Shown piece after piece: positions 1-8,100 of a stretch of DNA of 45,624 nucleotides. Position numbers and translations under genes: made by a program. Source of the DNA: Bacteroidales bacterium (GTDB lineage Bacteria > Bacteroidota > Bacteroidia > Bacteroidales > UBA10428); assembly GCA_016935615.1 (NCBI GenBank), contig JAFGQO010000185.1, forward strand, positions 1 through 45,624, in the 5' to 3' direction. The notes under the pieces were generated by a model that saw only the letters and a program-made list of their open reading frames with translations, did not search any database and was not told where the DNA came from. Within the stretch, counting starts at the first letter, position 1. Each line of letters opens with the position of its first letter.

Positions 1-207
1 AAAACCCGAAGAAACACAAAGTCTGCTCATATAAATAACTATAAATCAATAAATGTATTATCGATCCTTATATCGAACTCACGTTATATTAACGTTTATT
101 TCAATCCAATAGAAAAGATACAAAAAATGTATCAGAAGAGACGGTGAAATAATTGAAAATTAATGCTATTTAACGAAAGAGGTAAAAAAGCAACAATACT
201 GAAGTTA
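1..207. other. Intergenic, AT-rich window edge
   Basis: This AT-rich stretch lies downstream of the histidine kinase, which ends at 208 on the minus strand. I see no gene, RNA or convincing terminator in it. Any ORF here overlaps the kinase in another frame. Confidence 0.5.
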
Positions 208-2697
208 TTACTGAGTCTGGTTCAGGTATTTGTCTATTTTATGAAGAAGTTCTTCCAGATCAAGCGGTTTATCAATATAGTCATCGCAACCTGCATCGAG
301 ACACTTTTCCTTTTCATTTGCCAGGACATAAGAAGTCTGCGCTATGACTGGCATATTATAATTTATCTTTTTGATTGCAAGAGTAGCTTCATACCCATCC
401 ATAACCGGCATTTGCAGATCCATAAGCACAAGATCAATTTTTTCTTGTTTGAATAATTCTATGGCTTCCAATCCATCGTTTGCATGTATCACCTTCGCTT
501 TTGTTCTCGCCAGACATGTATTGAGTACTTTAAAATTAAGTTCTTCATCTTCAGCAACCAGGATAGCCTTGTTTTCCCAGTTGTATCTTTTTTGCAACAG
601 TGGATTTGACGATTGAGACTTCTCTGTAACAACGTCAACATGTCTCAGACCTGCGGCCGGAATCAGCATTCGAAATATACTGCCCTGGCCGGATTTTGAT
701 TCTACCCAGAGACTGCCGCCCAACAGTTCTGCTAGATTCCTGGATATTGTAAGACCAAGGCCTGTTCCTCCGTATTTGCGGTTTAAGTCAGTCTCGATTT
801 GTGAAAACCGTTCAAAGATAGTAGCCTGTTTTTCTTCAGCAATTCCTATTCCGGTGTCTTTCACATAAAACAATATGCCTTTTTCAGATTCAGTAAATCC
901 AAATTCAACAGTTCCTTTTTTTGTATACTTAAACGCATTTTCAAGAAGGTTGCTGAGAACCTGCCTTATTCTAACGGCATCCGTATTTATTATTACATCT
1001 TTATCAGTACTGATATTCAGCACCAAATCAGCCGGATAATTGTATTTTAATTTCAGCTTAATAAATACTTTCTTGATCTCTTTCAGCAAATGGGAGATAT
1101 TTGTTGGATTTATTGATATTCTGAGTTGCTTGGCTTCGATTTTTGCAGTATCAATTATATCATCAATCAATCGCAACAGGTTATCTCCTGCATTGGTAAT
1201 GTGATCGAGGTATTCATCTTTTTGTTCGAAAGGCAATTCAGGATCTTTCAGAAATTTGGTAAATGCAATGATTGCATTCATCGGAGTTCTTAATTCATGT
1301 GACATATTTGCCAGGAATGCAGTTTTCAACTTATCTGATTCTTCCGCTATTTTTCGCTCAGTGATCTCATTTTCCAGTTCCTTTGTTTTCTCATACAAAG
1401 AATTTTCAAGATCAAGCTTGTGTGAAAATATTTTAATGGAAGAAGCCTTTTTCTTAAGGTATGCAATGTATATGACGATTAAACTTGCAAGCAATAAAAA
1501 CAAAATGATAAGAAGGGCAACTTTCTGTGTTTTCTGATTTTTTAATTTTGCATTCGATTCGATGATCTGCTTTTCCTGTGCTTCAAGGTTGTAAAGAGCC
1601 TCGAGTTCTGCAATTTGCTTTTTTAATTCTCCGGAATGAATTGAATCACGCAATGTGGTATGATCTACGTAGTAAATGTAAGCTTTTTCATAATCGCCCT
1701 GTTGTTCCGATAATTCGGTCAGAGCTTCAAGATTTGACATGACCCCTTCAGGAATATTTAATTGTCTGGCTTCGGTAAGACTTGTTGTGTAGTATTGTTC
1801 TGCATTTTTAAAATCCTGCTTATAAAGCCGAGCGGTTCCCATGTTGTGTAATGCCCACATTCTGCCTAATTTAAAGCCGATCCTGTCAAAATATTCCTTC
1901 GATTTTTTAAAGCTTTTAAAGGCTTTATCGTATTCACCCTGATTTAGCTGAATCAGGCCAATATTGCTGAAAGTAGTTGCGATATTTTGGGTATCGGACA
2001 ATTCCCGATATATATGAATGGATCTTTCATAATAATCAAGTGCCTTTCCATAGTCTTTATTATGATAATAAATGATTCCTAAATTTTGATACAGCCCTGC
2101 AATGTTTGTATCATTTTGTATTTCTTTATTGATCTCAAGTGCTTTATTATAATAATAAGAAGCTTTTTCCAGGTTTTTCAGGCTGTGATGGATCAATCCT
2201 ATGTTTTGATATGATTTTGCAATGCTTTCAATATCTCCTGTTTGTTCAAACAATTCAATAGCAAAACGATAATTGAGACTGGCCTGATGATATTCGGCAA
2301 GATAATAGTTCACTTTTCCCAAAAGGAGGTAAATATCACCGGTCACGGCAGGAGTGCTTTCATCATAAAAATCCAGCGCATCCAGCAAATACTTCTTTGC
2401 CTCATAAAAATCTTCCAGTTCGATTTTGGATTCTCCCATGTATTTGCTTGCGATTGCCGTCTTTTCTTCCCATTTGTTTTGCTCGGAGATCTGTTTTGCT
2501 TTGGATGCAATTAAAAAAGCTTTTGAAGGATATGGCCGGATAGATGCAAGAGCCAAATGCAGTAAATAATCGACACTATCCTGCAAGTTTGTGCGATTGT
2601 TCCCTGCTTGAAAGCTATCCGCATCAGATATCTTAATGGCGTTACTATTACCGGCACAGAGACAAAAAACTAATACTAAAAAATAAGTACGTAACAT
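208..2697 (-). CDS. TPR-containing hybrid sensor histidine kinase/response regulator
   Basis: Membrane two-component hybrid kinase of 829 aa. An N-terminal signal sequence (about 1-20) precedes tetratricopeptide-like repeats (about 80-350) that should lie outside the cytoplasm. A coiled coil (355-390) and one membrane helix (393-414) follow. The cytoplasmic part has a HisKA domain with phospho-acceptor His467 in SHELRTP, an HATPase domain (N box near 582-590, DTGIGI 614-619, GGTGLGL 643-649), and a C-terminal receiver domain with likely phospho-acceptor Asp760 in LMDLQMP and Lys810. It has no DNA-binding output domain, so it must phosphorylate an internal or separate partner. The gene stands alone, 272 nt from the TonB-like gene upstream. 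The ligand is unknown. The family call is secure. Confidence 0.95.
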   Translation of the reverse strand: MLRTYFLVLVFCLCAGNSNAIKISDADSFQAGNNRTNLQDSVDYLLHLALASIRPYPSKAFLIASKAKQISEQNKWEEKTAIASKYMGESKIELEDFYEAKKYLLDALDFYDESTPAVTGDIYLLLGKVNYYLAEYHQASLNYRFAIELFEQTGDIESIAKSYQNIGLIHHSLKNLEKASYYYNKALEINKEIQNDTNIAGLYQNLGIIYYHNKDYGKALDYYERSIHIYRELSDTQNIATTFSNIGLIQLNQGEYDKAFKSFKKSKEYFDRIGFKLGRMWALHNMGTARLYKQDFKNAEQYYTTSLTEARQLNIPEGVMSNLEALTELSEQQGDYEKAYIYYVDHTTLRDSIHSGELKKQIAELEALYNLEAQEKQIIESNAKLKNQKTQKVALLIILFLLLASLIVIYIAYLKKKASSIKIFSHKLDLENSLYEKTKELENEITERKIAEESDKLKTAFLANMSHELRTPMNAIIAFTKFLKDPELPFEQKDEYLDHITNAGDNLLRLIDDIIDTAKIEAKQLRISINPTNISHLLKEIKKVFIKLKLKYNYPADLVLNISTDKDVIINTDAVRIRQVLSNLLENAFKYTKKGTVEFGFTESEKGILFYVKDTGIGIAEEKQATIFERFSQIETDLNRKYGGTGLGLTISRNLAELLGGSLWVESKSGQGSIFRMLIPAAGLRHVDVVTEKSQSSNPLLQKRYNWENKAILVAEDEELNFKVLNTCLARTKAKVIHANDGLEAIELFKQEKIDLVLMDLQMPVMDGYEATLAIKKINYNMPVIAQTSYVLANEKEKCLDAGCDDYIDKPLDLEELLHKIDKYLNQTQ

Positions 2698-2969
2698 TTC
2701 AGCTTCGCAATTATAGCAATTTTGTGAATTGATATTTTCCAGCCTATCTGTTAGTTATCAACAAAATGAACTGATCATATCGGATATCAGTGCAGGATTA
2801 CTTTATTATAACAATTTGAAATACTGTTTGAGTCCCCCGGTGAAATGATCCGGGTTTGATGAATTGTCTATTCCGGGTTGCAACTAACGTATTGGTTGAA
2901 TTTCTGTTAGTAAAAAAGCCGGGATCAATACATTCATTTAAAACAAAGGAAAAGATGCAGTGACTAACA

Positions 2970-3641
2970 TCACTGCAATCTGAAGGTTACGGGCATTGAC
3001 ATAGAAACATTTACTTTTCGGCCGGCTTGTATACCCGGTTTCCATCGTTCTGATTTTTCTATCGCGGCAATTGCCTCATTATCCAGAAGAGGATCGACCC
3101 CTCGTAATATTTTTATGTTGCTTATAAATCCTCTTTTATCTACAACAAATGTCAGATATACTGTTCCTTCTAATCCCAAATCAACAGCTTCCCGCGGATA
3201 TTTAACGATTTCCTGGATGTATTTGTGGAAATTCCCCAGTCCTCCGTTTCTGTATTCAGGCATGTGTTCAACAATAATAAATGTATCTTCTACACCGGGT
3301 TCATCCGGTAACTCCGGAATATCAAAAATACAATCATTTATATCAACATCCATATTCAGGTCAATATCATCTCCGGGGAGATCAACTTCATTTTTTATAA
3401 TCTTAATTTCAATTGCTTTTGGCTTTTTCATTTCTTTCTTTTGTTCGACACGTGTAATATCTATTTCGAGCTCTTCACAGATGGGATCATCAAGGTAACT
3501 GAGAAAATTGCCTGCAGGCTTTTCGACAGGAGTGCATTCAAATGCTATTAAAGCAATTGCAAGGGCAATTACAAGACCTATCTCGAAGAAAAGGGATCTT
3601 TTCTTTTCAAGGTCAGCTTTATTTGTTTTTTTTGAGATCAT
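2970..3641 (-). CDS. TonB-family energy transducer-like protein
   Basis: A 223-aa protein with a basic N-terminus, one membrane helix (about 17-35), an acidic/lysine-rich periplasmic linker, and a C-terminal TonB domain (about 120-223) with the typical YPxEA and RG(V)DPLLDNEA...W.PG stretches. TonB-type proteins couple inner-membrane proton motive force, through ExbBD, to outer-membrane receptors. No exbB/exbD lies in the window. The TonB domain resembles that of the protein at 4395-5423 (both have FIIVExMPExRxG), so the two are probably paralogues. The gene is divergent from the ECF sigma gene at 3808, with a 166-nt shared promoter region. It could also be a periplasmic protein using the TonB fold for something other than receptor energising. 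Confidence 0.85.
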   Translation of the reverse strand: MISKKTNKADLEKKRSLFFEIGLVIALAIALIAFECTPVEKPAGNFLSYLDDPICEELEIDITRVEQKKEMKKPKAIEIKIIKNEVDLPGDDIDLNMDVDINDCIFDIPELPDEPGVEDTFIIVEHMPEYRNGGLGNFHKYIQEIVKYPREAVDLGLEGTVYLTFVVDKRGFISNIKILRGVDPLLDNEAIAAIEKSERWKPGIQAGRKVNVSMSMPVTFRLQ

Positions 3642-3807
3642 AACAGTAAATTTTAAGTTTGACTTTTCATTCTTTATTAATAAGATGCATCTTCATCTCA
3701 TATTCCACAAAATCCTGCCGGCATTTTTAATGTCGGTATCAATTTCATGATTATGGCCCGATTGTTGAGTATTTACCAGTAAAGCAGGAACACTTCTGAC
3801 AATTGTA

Positions 3808-4398
3808 ATGAAAAGGTTTATTACCATACGTTCTGGTGCTGATCCGTTCAGTGAATTATCTGATTTGGATTTAATAAAACACTACCGGGAATCTGGGAAT
3901 AAGGAAGTTCTGGGTGAGTTTTTTAACAGGTATATGCACCTGGTTTTTGCTGTTTGCACGAAGTATTTAAAAAACACTGACTCAGCCAAAGATACAGTGA
4001 TGGAAATTTTCGAATCACTTGATGAAAAGCTACTTGAATTTGACATACAATATTTTAAAGGATGGATACACATGGTCAGCAGAAATGATTGCCTGATGAA
4101 GTTGAGAAAGGCAAAAAGAGAAGTAAATATAGAGAAATGGAAAATATTCAGGAATTCTGATGTGGAAAATGCCTCTGTTTTGCATCAGGATAATGAAGAA
4201 GAGATTGCAATAAATAAAATAAACGGTTCGTTCAGGCAATTGAAATCCGGTCAGCGTAAATGTCTGGAAATGATGTATTTTCAAAATATGTCGTATAAGG
4301 AAATTGCAACAGAAACGGGATATACTTTAAAACAGGTAAAAAGTTATATACAAAATGGAAAGCGAAAACTCAAACTATTGGTAAAAGACAGGAAATGA
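3808..4398 (+). CDS. RNA polymerase ECF-type sigma factor
   Basis: Sigma-70 family ECF factor of 196 aa. Region 2 is near residues 25-95, with a motif like FNRYMHLVFAVCTKYLKN. Region 4 is near 135-190, with a helix-turn-helix in MSYKEIATETGYTLKQVKSYI. It directs RNA polymerase to a dedicated promoter set. The downstream gene starts inside its stop codon (4395-4398, ATGA), so the two are translationally coupled, as expected for a sigma/anti-sigma pair. The start at 3808 gives a normal family length. The divergent TonB-like gene may be one target. The regulon cannot be read from this window. Confidence 0.92.
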   Translation: MKRFITIRSGADPFSELSDLDLIKHYRESGNKEVLGEFFNRYMHLVFAVCTKYLKNTDSAKDTVMEIFESLDEKLLEFDIQYFKGWIHMVSRNDCLMKLRKAKREVNIEKWKIFRNSDVENASVLHQDNEEEIAINKINGSFRQLKSGQRKCLEMMYFQNMSYKEIATETGYTLKQVKSYIQNGKRKLKLLVKDRK

Positions 4399-5423
4399 CA
4401 AATAGGGATCGACATATAACATTGTTTACAAAACAGGGATGCCTGACAGCCGATGCAATACAAGGAATTATGAAGGGAGAACTGTCAGTGAAGCAGGAAA
4501 AAGAAGTAAGTAAACATCTTGAATCTTGCGAATTTTGCCGGGAAGCAATTGCAGGTACTGTCTATTTTGATGATGAGAAAGAATTTGCAGGAGGTATCTC
4601 AGATTTACAGAAAACATGGAGTGCGGGGAGTAAGAAGAAGTATAAATCAGTTAAAATTGCAACAGCAGGACTGGTATCAATTGCTGCTGCATTTTTGGTA
4701 TTGCTTGGAGTTGGTATTTTCTATCTGGGAAATAAGCAGAACCCCGGAGATTCCCTTTCTGATAACTTAACCCGGGGCGTATTATTGGATAGTGCGATGA
4801 TGCATGTTGAGATCCATCATGAGAAAGTTGATCAAAAATATGCTGAGCTTTATGTGTATGAACAAAATTCCCGTTTGCAATATAAGGCTGATTCAACTGA
4901 AAAGCAATTGGCTTATTTAATAGGAAAAATTGAAAATGCAGAAATATATGCAAAGGCTATTGATCCAAATAAATCAGGATTGGAAATAAATAATCCGAAG
5001 AATATGGATACCCGGGTACGACACCTGAGATATCCTTATGTGATAACAAATAAACCGCCGCCTCATATTGAGCTGAAATTACCTGAAGAAGAATATGACA
5101 GGAATGATCTTTTTATTATTGTGGAAGAAATGCCTGAGTTCAGGGGAGGAGATTTGGATTTATTCAGGCAATATGTTCGAAAAAACATTCAATATCCTCA
5201 GGAAGCTATTGAGAAACATATATCGGGAAGGGTGTATGTTCAGTTTACTGTAAATAAAACAGGCATTCTGACGGATGCAAGGCTGATAAAGGGTGTTCAC
5301 CCACTATTGGATCGTGAAGTACTGCGTGTAATTATAAGTTCTCCGCTATGGGAGCCGGGAAAGCAAAGAGACAAACCCGTGGATGTTTCGATCCTTTTGC
5401 CCGTGGATTTTTATTTGTATTAA
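4395..5423 (+). CDS. Anti-sigma-like zinc-finger/TonB-domain fusion membrane protein
   Basis: A 342-aa protein. The N-terminal cytoplasmic part has a ZAS-like His41-x3-Cys45-x2-Cys48 motif (KHLESCEFC), typical of zinc-binding anti-sigma factors. One membrane helix follows (about 88-111), then a periplasmic helical stretch (about 125-180) and a C-terminal TonB domain (about 230-342). It overlaps the ECF sigma gene by 4 nt. I infer that it holds the sigma factor at the membrane and that its periplasmic TonB domain senses or transmits a signal. This differs from the FecR-type anti-sigma factors common in Bacteroidota. The TonB domain is clear; the anti-sigma role rests on the ZAS motif and coupling. 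Confidence 0.8.
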   Translation: MTNRDRHITLFTKQGCLTADAIQGIMKGELSVKQEKEVSKHLESCEFCREAIAGTVYFDDEKEFAGGISDLQKTWSAGSKKKYKSVKIATAGLVSIAAAFLVLLGVGIFYLGNKQNPGDSLSDNLTRGVLLDSAMMHVEIHHEKVDQKYAELYVYEQNSRLQYKADSTEKQLAYLIGKIENAEIYAKAIDPNKSGLEINNPKNMDTRVRHLRYPYVITNKPPPHIELKLPEEEYDRNDLFIIVEEMPEFRGGDLDLFRQYVRKNIQYPQEAIEKHISGRVYVQFTVNKTGILTDARLIKGVHPLLDREVLRVIISSPLWEPGKQRDKPVDVSILLPVDFYLY

Positions 5424-5700
5424 ATTGTTAGTTTCAAGTCTCTGGTCTCAAGTTTCTGGTCTTTGGTTGCAAGTTTCATCAAGTCCTCAATATATGATGA
5501 ACTGATGAACCGGAGAACTGATTAACCGAGACTATATAATTAGCACCATGCCGGTTGATTAACTTCATTTAATCCAACCTTAGCTTTCAAAGGCAAGCTA
5601 CGGCCGGCAATGCAGTTCACCGATTCTCCTGTTGATCAATTCCTCAACTCATCAACTTATCAACTAACTCAAAACTTTAAACTCTGAACTCAAAACTCGT
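5424..5700. other. Intergenic spacer with dispersed repeat copy
   Basis: No gene is visible. The left part has degenerate CAAGTTTCTGGTCT-like short repeats. Positions 5515-5641 are one copy of a 127-nt repeat whose other copy is at 36024-36150. The spacer separates the convergent genes ending at 5423 (+) and 5701 (-). Confidence 0.7.
5515..5641. repeat. 127-nt dispersed repeat, copy 1
   Basis: It aligns without gaps over 127 nt with 36024-36150. The shared core reads CTTCATTTAATCCAACCTT followed by GCT..C..AGG.AAGCTACGG. Both copies lie in spacers with no gene. There is no ORF or transposase inside, so this is an interspersed non-coding element of unknown type. Confidence 0.75.
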
Positions 5701-5919
5701 TCAGTACAGTTTCTTTGACTTCTTCGGCTTATGTTTCCTGGGCTTGTATGTCTTTCTCTTTTTCGGAGGTCTGTATTTTGAATTTCTTTGCAGATCCGAT
5801 TTTTCCGGCATCATCAGATTCTGTCTTTGTGTAGCCGCCTTTTCCGCACTGCTGCAACCGGCTAGTCCTGAAAAAACAATCAAAAATGCCAAAAGAAATA
5901 ATATCCTTACATTCTTCAT
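5701..5919 (-). CDS. Small lysine-rich lipoprotein
   Basis: A 72-aa predicted lipoprotein. It has a signal peptide with lipobox Leu19-Ala-Gly-Cys22, so Cys22 would be lipidated. The mature part is about 50 residues and ends in a strongly basic Lys/Arg/Pro-rich tail (about 50-72). No enzymatic domain is visible. The basic tail could contact peptidoglycan, lipopolysaccharide or nucleic acid. The intact lipobox and a stop placed just after the tail support a real gene, but such short ORFs are uncertain. I do not recognise a named family. Confidence 0.65.
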   Translation of the reverse strand: MKNVRILFLLAFLIVFSGLAGCSSAEKAATQRQNLMMPEKSDLQRNSKYRPPKKRKTYKPRKHKPKKSKKLY

Positions 5920-6106
5920 AACGCGTTAGTTGTTTAGTAGTATAAAAAAAAGTATACGGAAAAATTGCATGAGGGTTTTGTTCACGATATATATTATGCA
6001 CTTGTCATATGCACCTATTTTCTGTTTATATATGGCTTGAATAACTGATTTGCCTGATAAAAACATTTGATTACCTTTATTCATTCTCAATCTCAAATAA
6101 TGACAA

Positions 6107-7507
6107 ATGAAAATTTCTTTTCTCGGTGCTGCCAGGGAGGTGACAGGAAGCAAGCACCTGATTACAACAAGCTACGGCAAAAAATTATTACTCGACTGCG
6201 GAATGTACCAGGGCAAAGGTTTAAAGACCGATGCTCTGAACCGTGAACTGGGTTTCGATCCTTCGAAAATTGATCATATAATCCTGACTCATGCGCATAT
6301 TGATCATTCGGGTCTTATACCTTATGTATACCGGCTTGGATTCAGAGGATCGGTAATATGTACGAATGCTACACGCGATTTGTGTGCGTATATGCTGGCA
6401 GATGCCGGTTATATACAGGAACATGATATCCGTACGTTCAATAAAAAACGTGCACGAAAGGGAGAACCACCGGTCGACCCGCTTTTTACAAAGCAGGATG
6501 CAACGGAATGCATGGAACTATTCATCGGTATTGCATACAACCGTAAACTTACCGTTGACGGAAATACAAAAGTGAAGTTTACAAATACAGGGCATATGCT
6601 GGGAAGTGCCGTTGCCAATGTAGAAATCCAGGAGGATGGACAGGTAAAAAGGATTGCCTATACAGGTGATATTGGCAGACCATCAAACAGAATTCTCAGA
6701 TCTCCGGATCCTTTTCCCCAGGCAGATATACTGATCACGGAATCGACATACGGTGATCGTTTGCATCTGGGCAGGCCCCAGGCTGAAGAAGAATTGCTGG
6801 AAATTGTAAAAGAAACCTGTGTAGACAAAAAAGGAAAACTTATTATTCCTTCTTTCAGTGTAGGTCGCACGCAGGAAATAGTATACTCTCTCAATAATTT
6901 GTTCAATGAAGGTCGTCTGCCAAGAGTGGATATTTATGTCGACAGTCCGTTAGCTATCAATGCAACCGAGGTATTCAGGATGCATCCCGAATGCTTTAAC
7001 GGAAGTATACTTGATGTGATGGATAATGATCCCGACCCTTTTGGATTTAACAGGCTTTTTTACATTCGCAGACACGAAGACTCAAAAAAACTGAATTATC
7101 TGAAAAAACCCTGTGTGATAATTTCTGCATCGGGCATGATGGAAGCAGGTCGTATAAAACATCACCTTGCAAATAACATTTCCAATCCGTCCACAACAAT
7201 TCTGGGTGTAGGTTATTGTTCACCTCCAACCCTTGGAGCAAGAATACTCAGAGGTGATAAACAGGTTTCCATTCATGGCACTGTTTATCCTGTAAATGCA
7301 GAGATAAAACGTATTGATTCGTTTAGCGGGCACGGTGATTATGAAGAAATGATAGGCTTTTTAAATTACCAGGACAAGGAGAAATTGCAGCAGACCATTC
7401 TTGTTCACGGTGAATATGATTGTCAGCAGAGGTATAAAACCACTCTTGAAGAACATGGTTTCAAGAACATTATAATTCCTGATGTTGGAGATGAAATAGA
7501 AATCTGA
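6107..7507 (+). CDS. MBL-fold beta-CASP RNA-processing hydrolase
   Basis: A 466-aa metallo-beta-lactamase protein of the beta-CASP (CPSF/YSH1-like) family, predicted to be a zinc-dependent RNA endo/exonuclease. The metal motif is His62-x-His64-x-Asp66-His67 in THAHIDHSG. Further family motifs are the GDIGRPSN stretch near 187, ITESTYGDR near 205, the beta-CASP domain (about 240-370, IISASGMMEAGRIKHHL) and the terminal SGHGDYEEM and HGEYD segments of the RMMBL domain. It is probably cytoplasmic. Its substrate is not evident from the neighbours. The gene stands alone between a lipoprotein gene and HU. Confidence 0.92.
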   Translation: MKISFLGAAREVTGSKHLITTSYGKKLLLDCGMYQGKGLKTDALNRELGFDPSKIDHIILTHAHIDHSGLIPYVYRLGFRGSVICTNATRDLCAYMLADAGYIQEHDIRTFNKKRARKGEPPVDPLFTKQDATECMELFIGIAYNRKLTVDGNTKVKFTNTGHMLGSAVANVEIQEDGQVKRIAYTGDIGRPSNRILRSPDPFPQADILITESTYGDRLHLGRPQAEEELLEIVKETCVDKKGKLIIPSFSVGRTQEIVYSLNNLFNEGRLPRVDIYVDSPLAINATEVFRMHPECFNGSILDVMDNDPDPFGFNRLFYIRRHEDSKKLNYLKKPCVIISASGMMEAGRIKHHLANNISNPSTTILGVGYCSPPTLGARILRGDKQVSIHGTVYPVNAEIKRIDSFSGHGDYEEMIGFLNYQDKEKLQQTILVHGEYDCQQRYKTTLEEHGFKNIIIPDVGDEIEI

Positions 7508-7665
7508 TAGTAAGAAATTCGCACCCAGGATTTTTAATTTGTTTGGTCAATATGTTCCAAAACACAGAAAATTGAGTATTAATAGCGATTAGTTACAATT
7601 TTAGCAAGCATCTTAAATAATATTTATTATCTTGCCATTAAGTTAAACTTAAATTTACCAGACAT

Positions 7666-7929
7666 ATGAATAAAGGAGAATTGATTTCAGCAATTGCTGC
7701 TTCAGCCGGCCTTACAAAAGCCGATAGCGAAAAAGCCTTGAATGCAATTACCGCTTCAATCAGCAAAAGCCTAAAAAAAGGTGAAAGAGTAGGACTTGTT
7801 GGATTTGGCTCATTCAGCGTTAGCCAGAGAGCAAAACGTACTGGTCGTAATCCACAGACAGGAAAAGAAATTACAATACCTGCAAAAAAGGTAGTGAAAT
7901 TTAAGCCAGGTGCTGATTTGTCACTTTAA
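7666..7929 (+). CDS. HU-family DNA-binding protein
   Basis: An 87-aa histone-like protein with the HU/IHF fold: N-terminal helices ([11 protein letters not shown]) and the GFGSF...[12 protein letters not shown]-binding arm (about 47-66). It bends and compacts DNA as a dimer. It is a single gene followed by two tandem intrinsic terminators, which fits strong independent expression. Confidence 0.95.
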   Translation: MNKGELISAIAASAGLTKADSEKALNAITASISKSLKKGERVGLVGFGSFSVSQRAKRTGRNPQTGKEITIPAKKVVKFKPGADLSL

Positions 7930-7938
7930 CTTATTAGA

Positions 7939-7993
7939 AGCTGTCTGACGGGCAGCTTTTTTTTTGCCTGAAGAGATTGCTTCAGGCTTTTTT
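7939..7993 (+). terminator. Tandem intrinsic terminators after HU
   Basis: Two hairpins lie back to back. The first has a 7-bp stem AGCTGTC/GGCAGCT (7939-7945 with 7951-7957) and a run of T to 7965. The second has an 8-bp stem GCCTGAAG/CTTCAGGC (7966-7973 with 7980-7987) and six T. Both point along the HU gene. Confidence 0.9.
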
Positions 7994-8100
7994 ATTTTCA
8001 ATTGGTTACTGATATGTGAGATTCACAAATAAAAGTCATAAAATATTCCCATCGAATAGTTGATATTTGAATTATCAATTCATTTACTGGAATAAAAATT

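Noticed and set aside
4651-4953. 100-aa minus-strand ORF inside the anti-sigma/TonB gene
   Set aside because: It is a shadow frame of a gene with clear zinc-finger and TonB domains.
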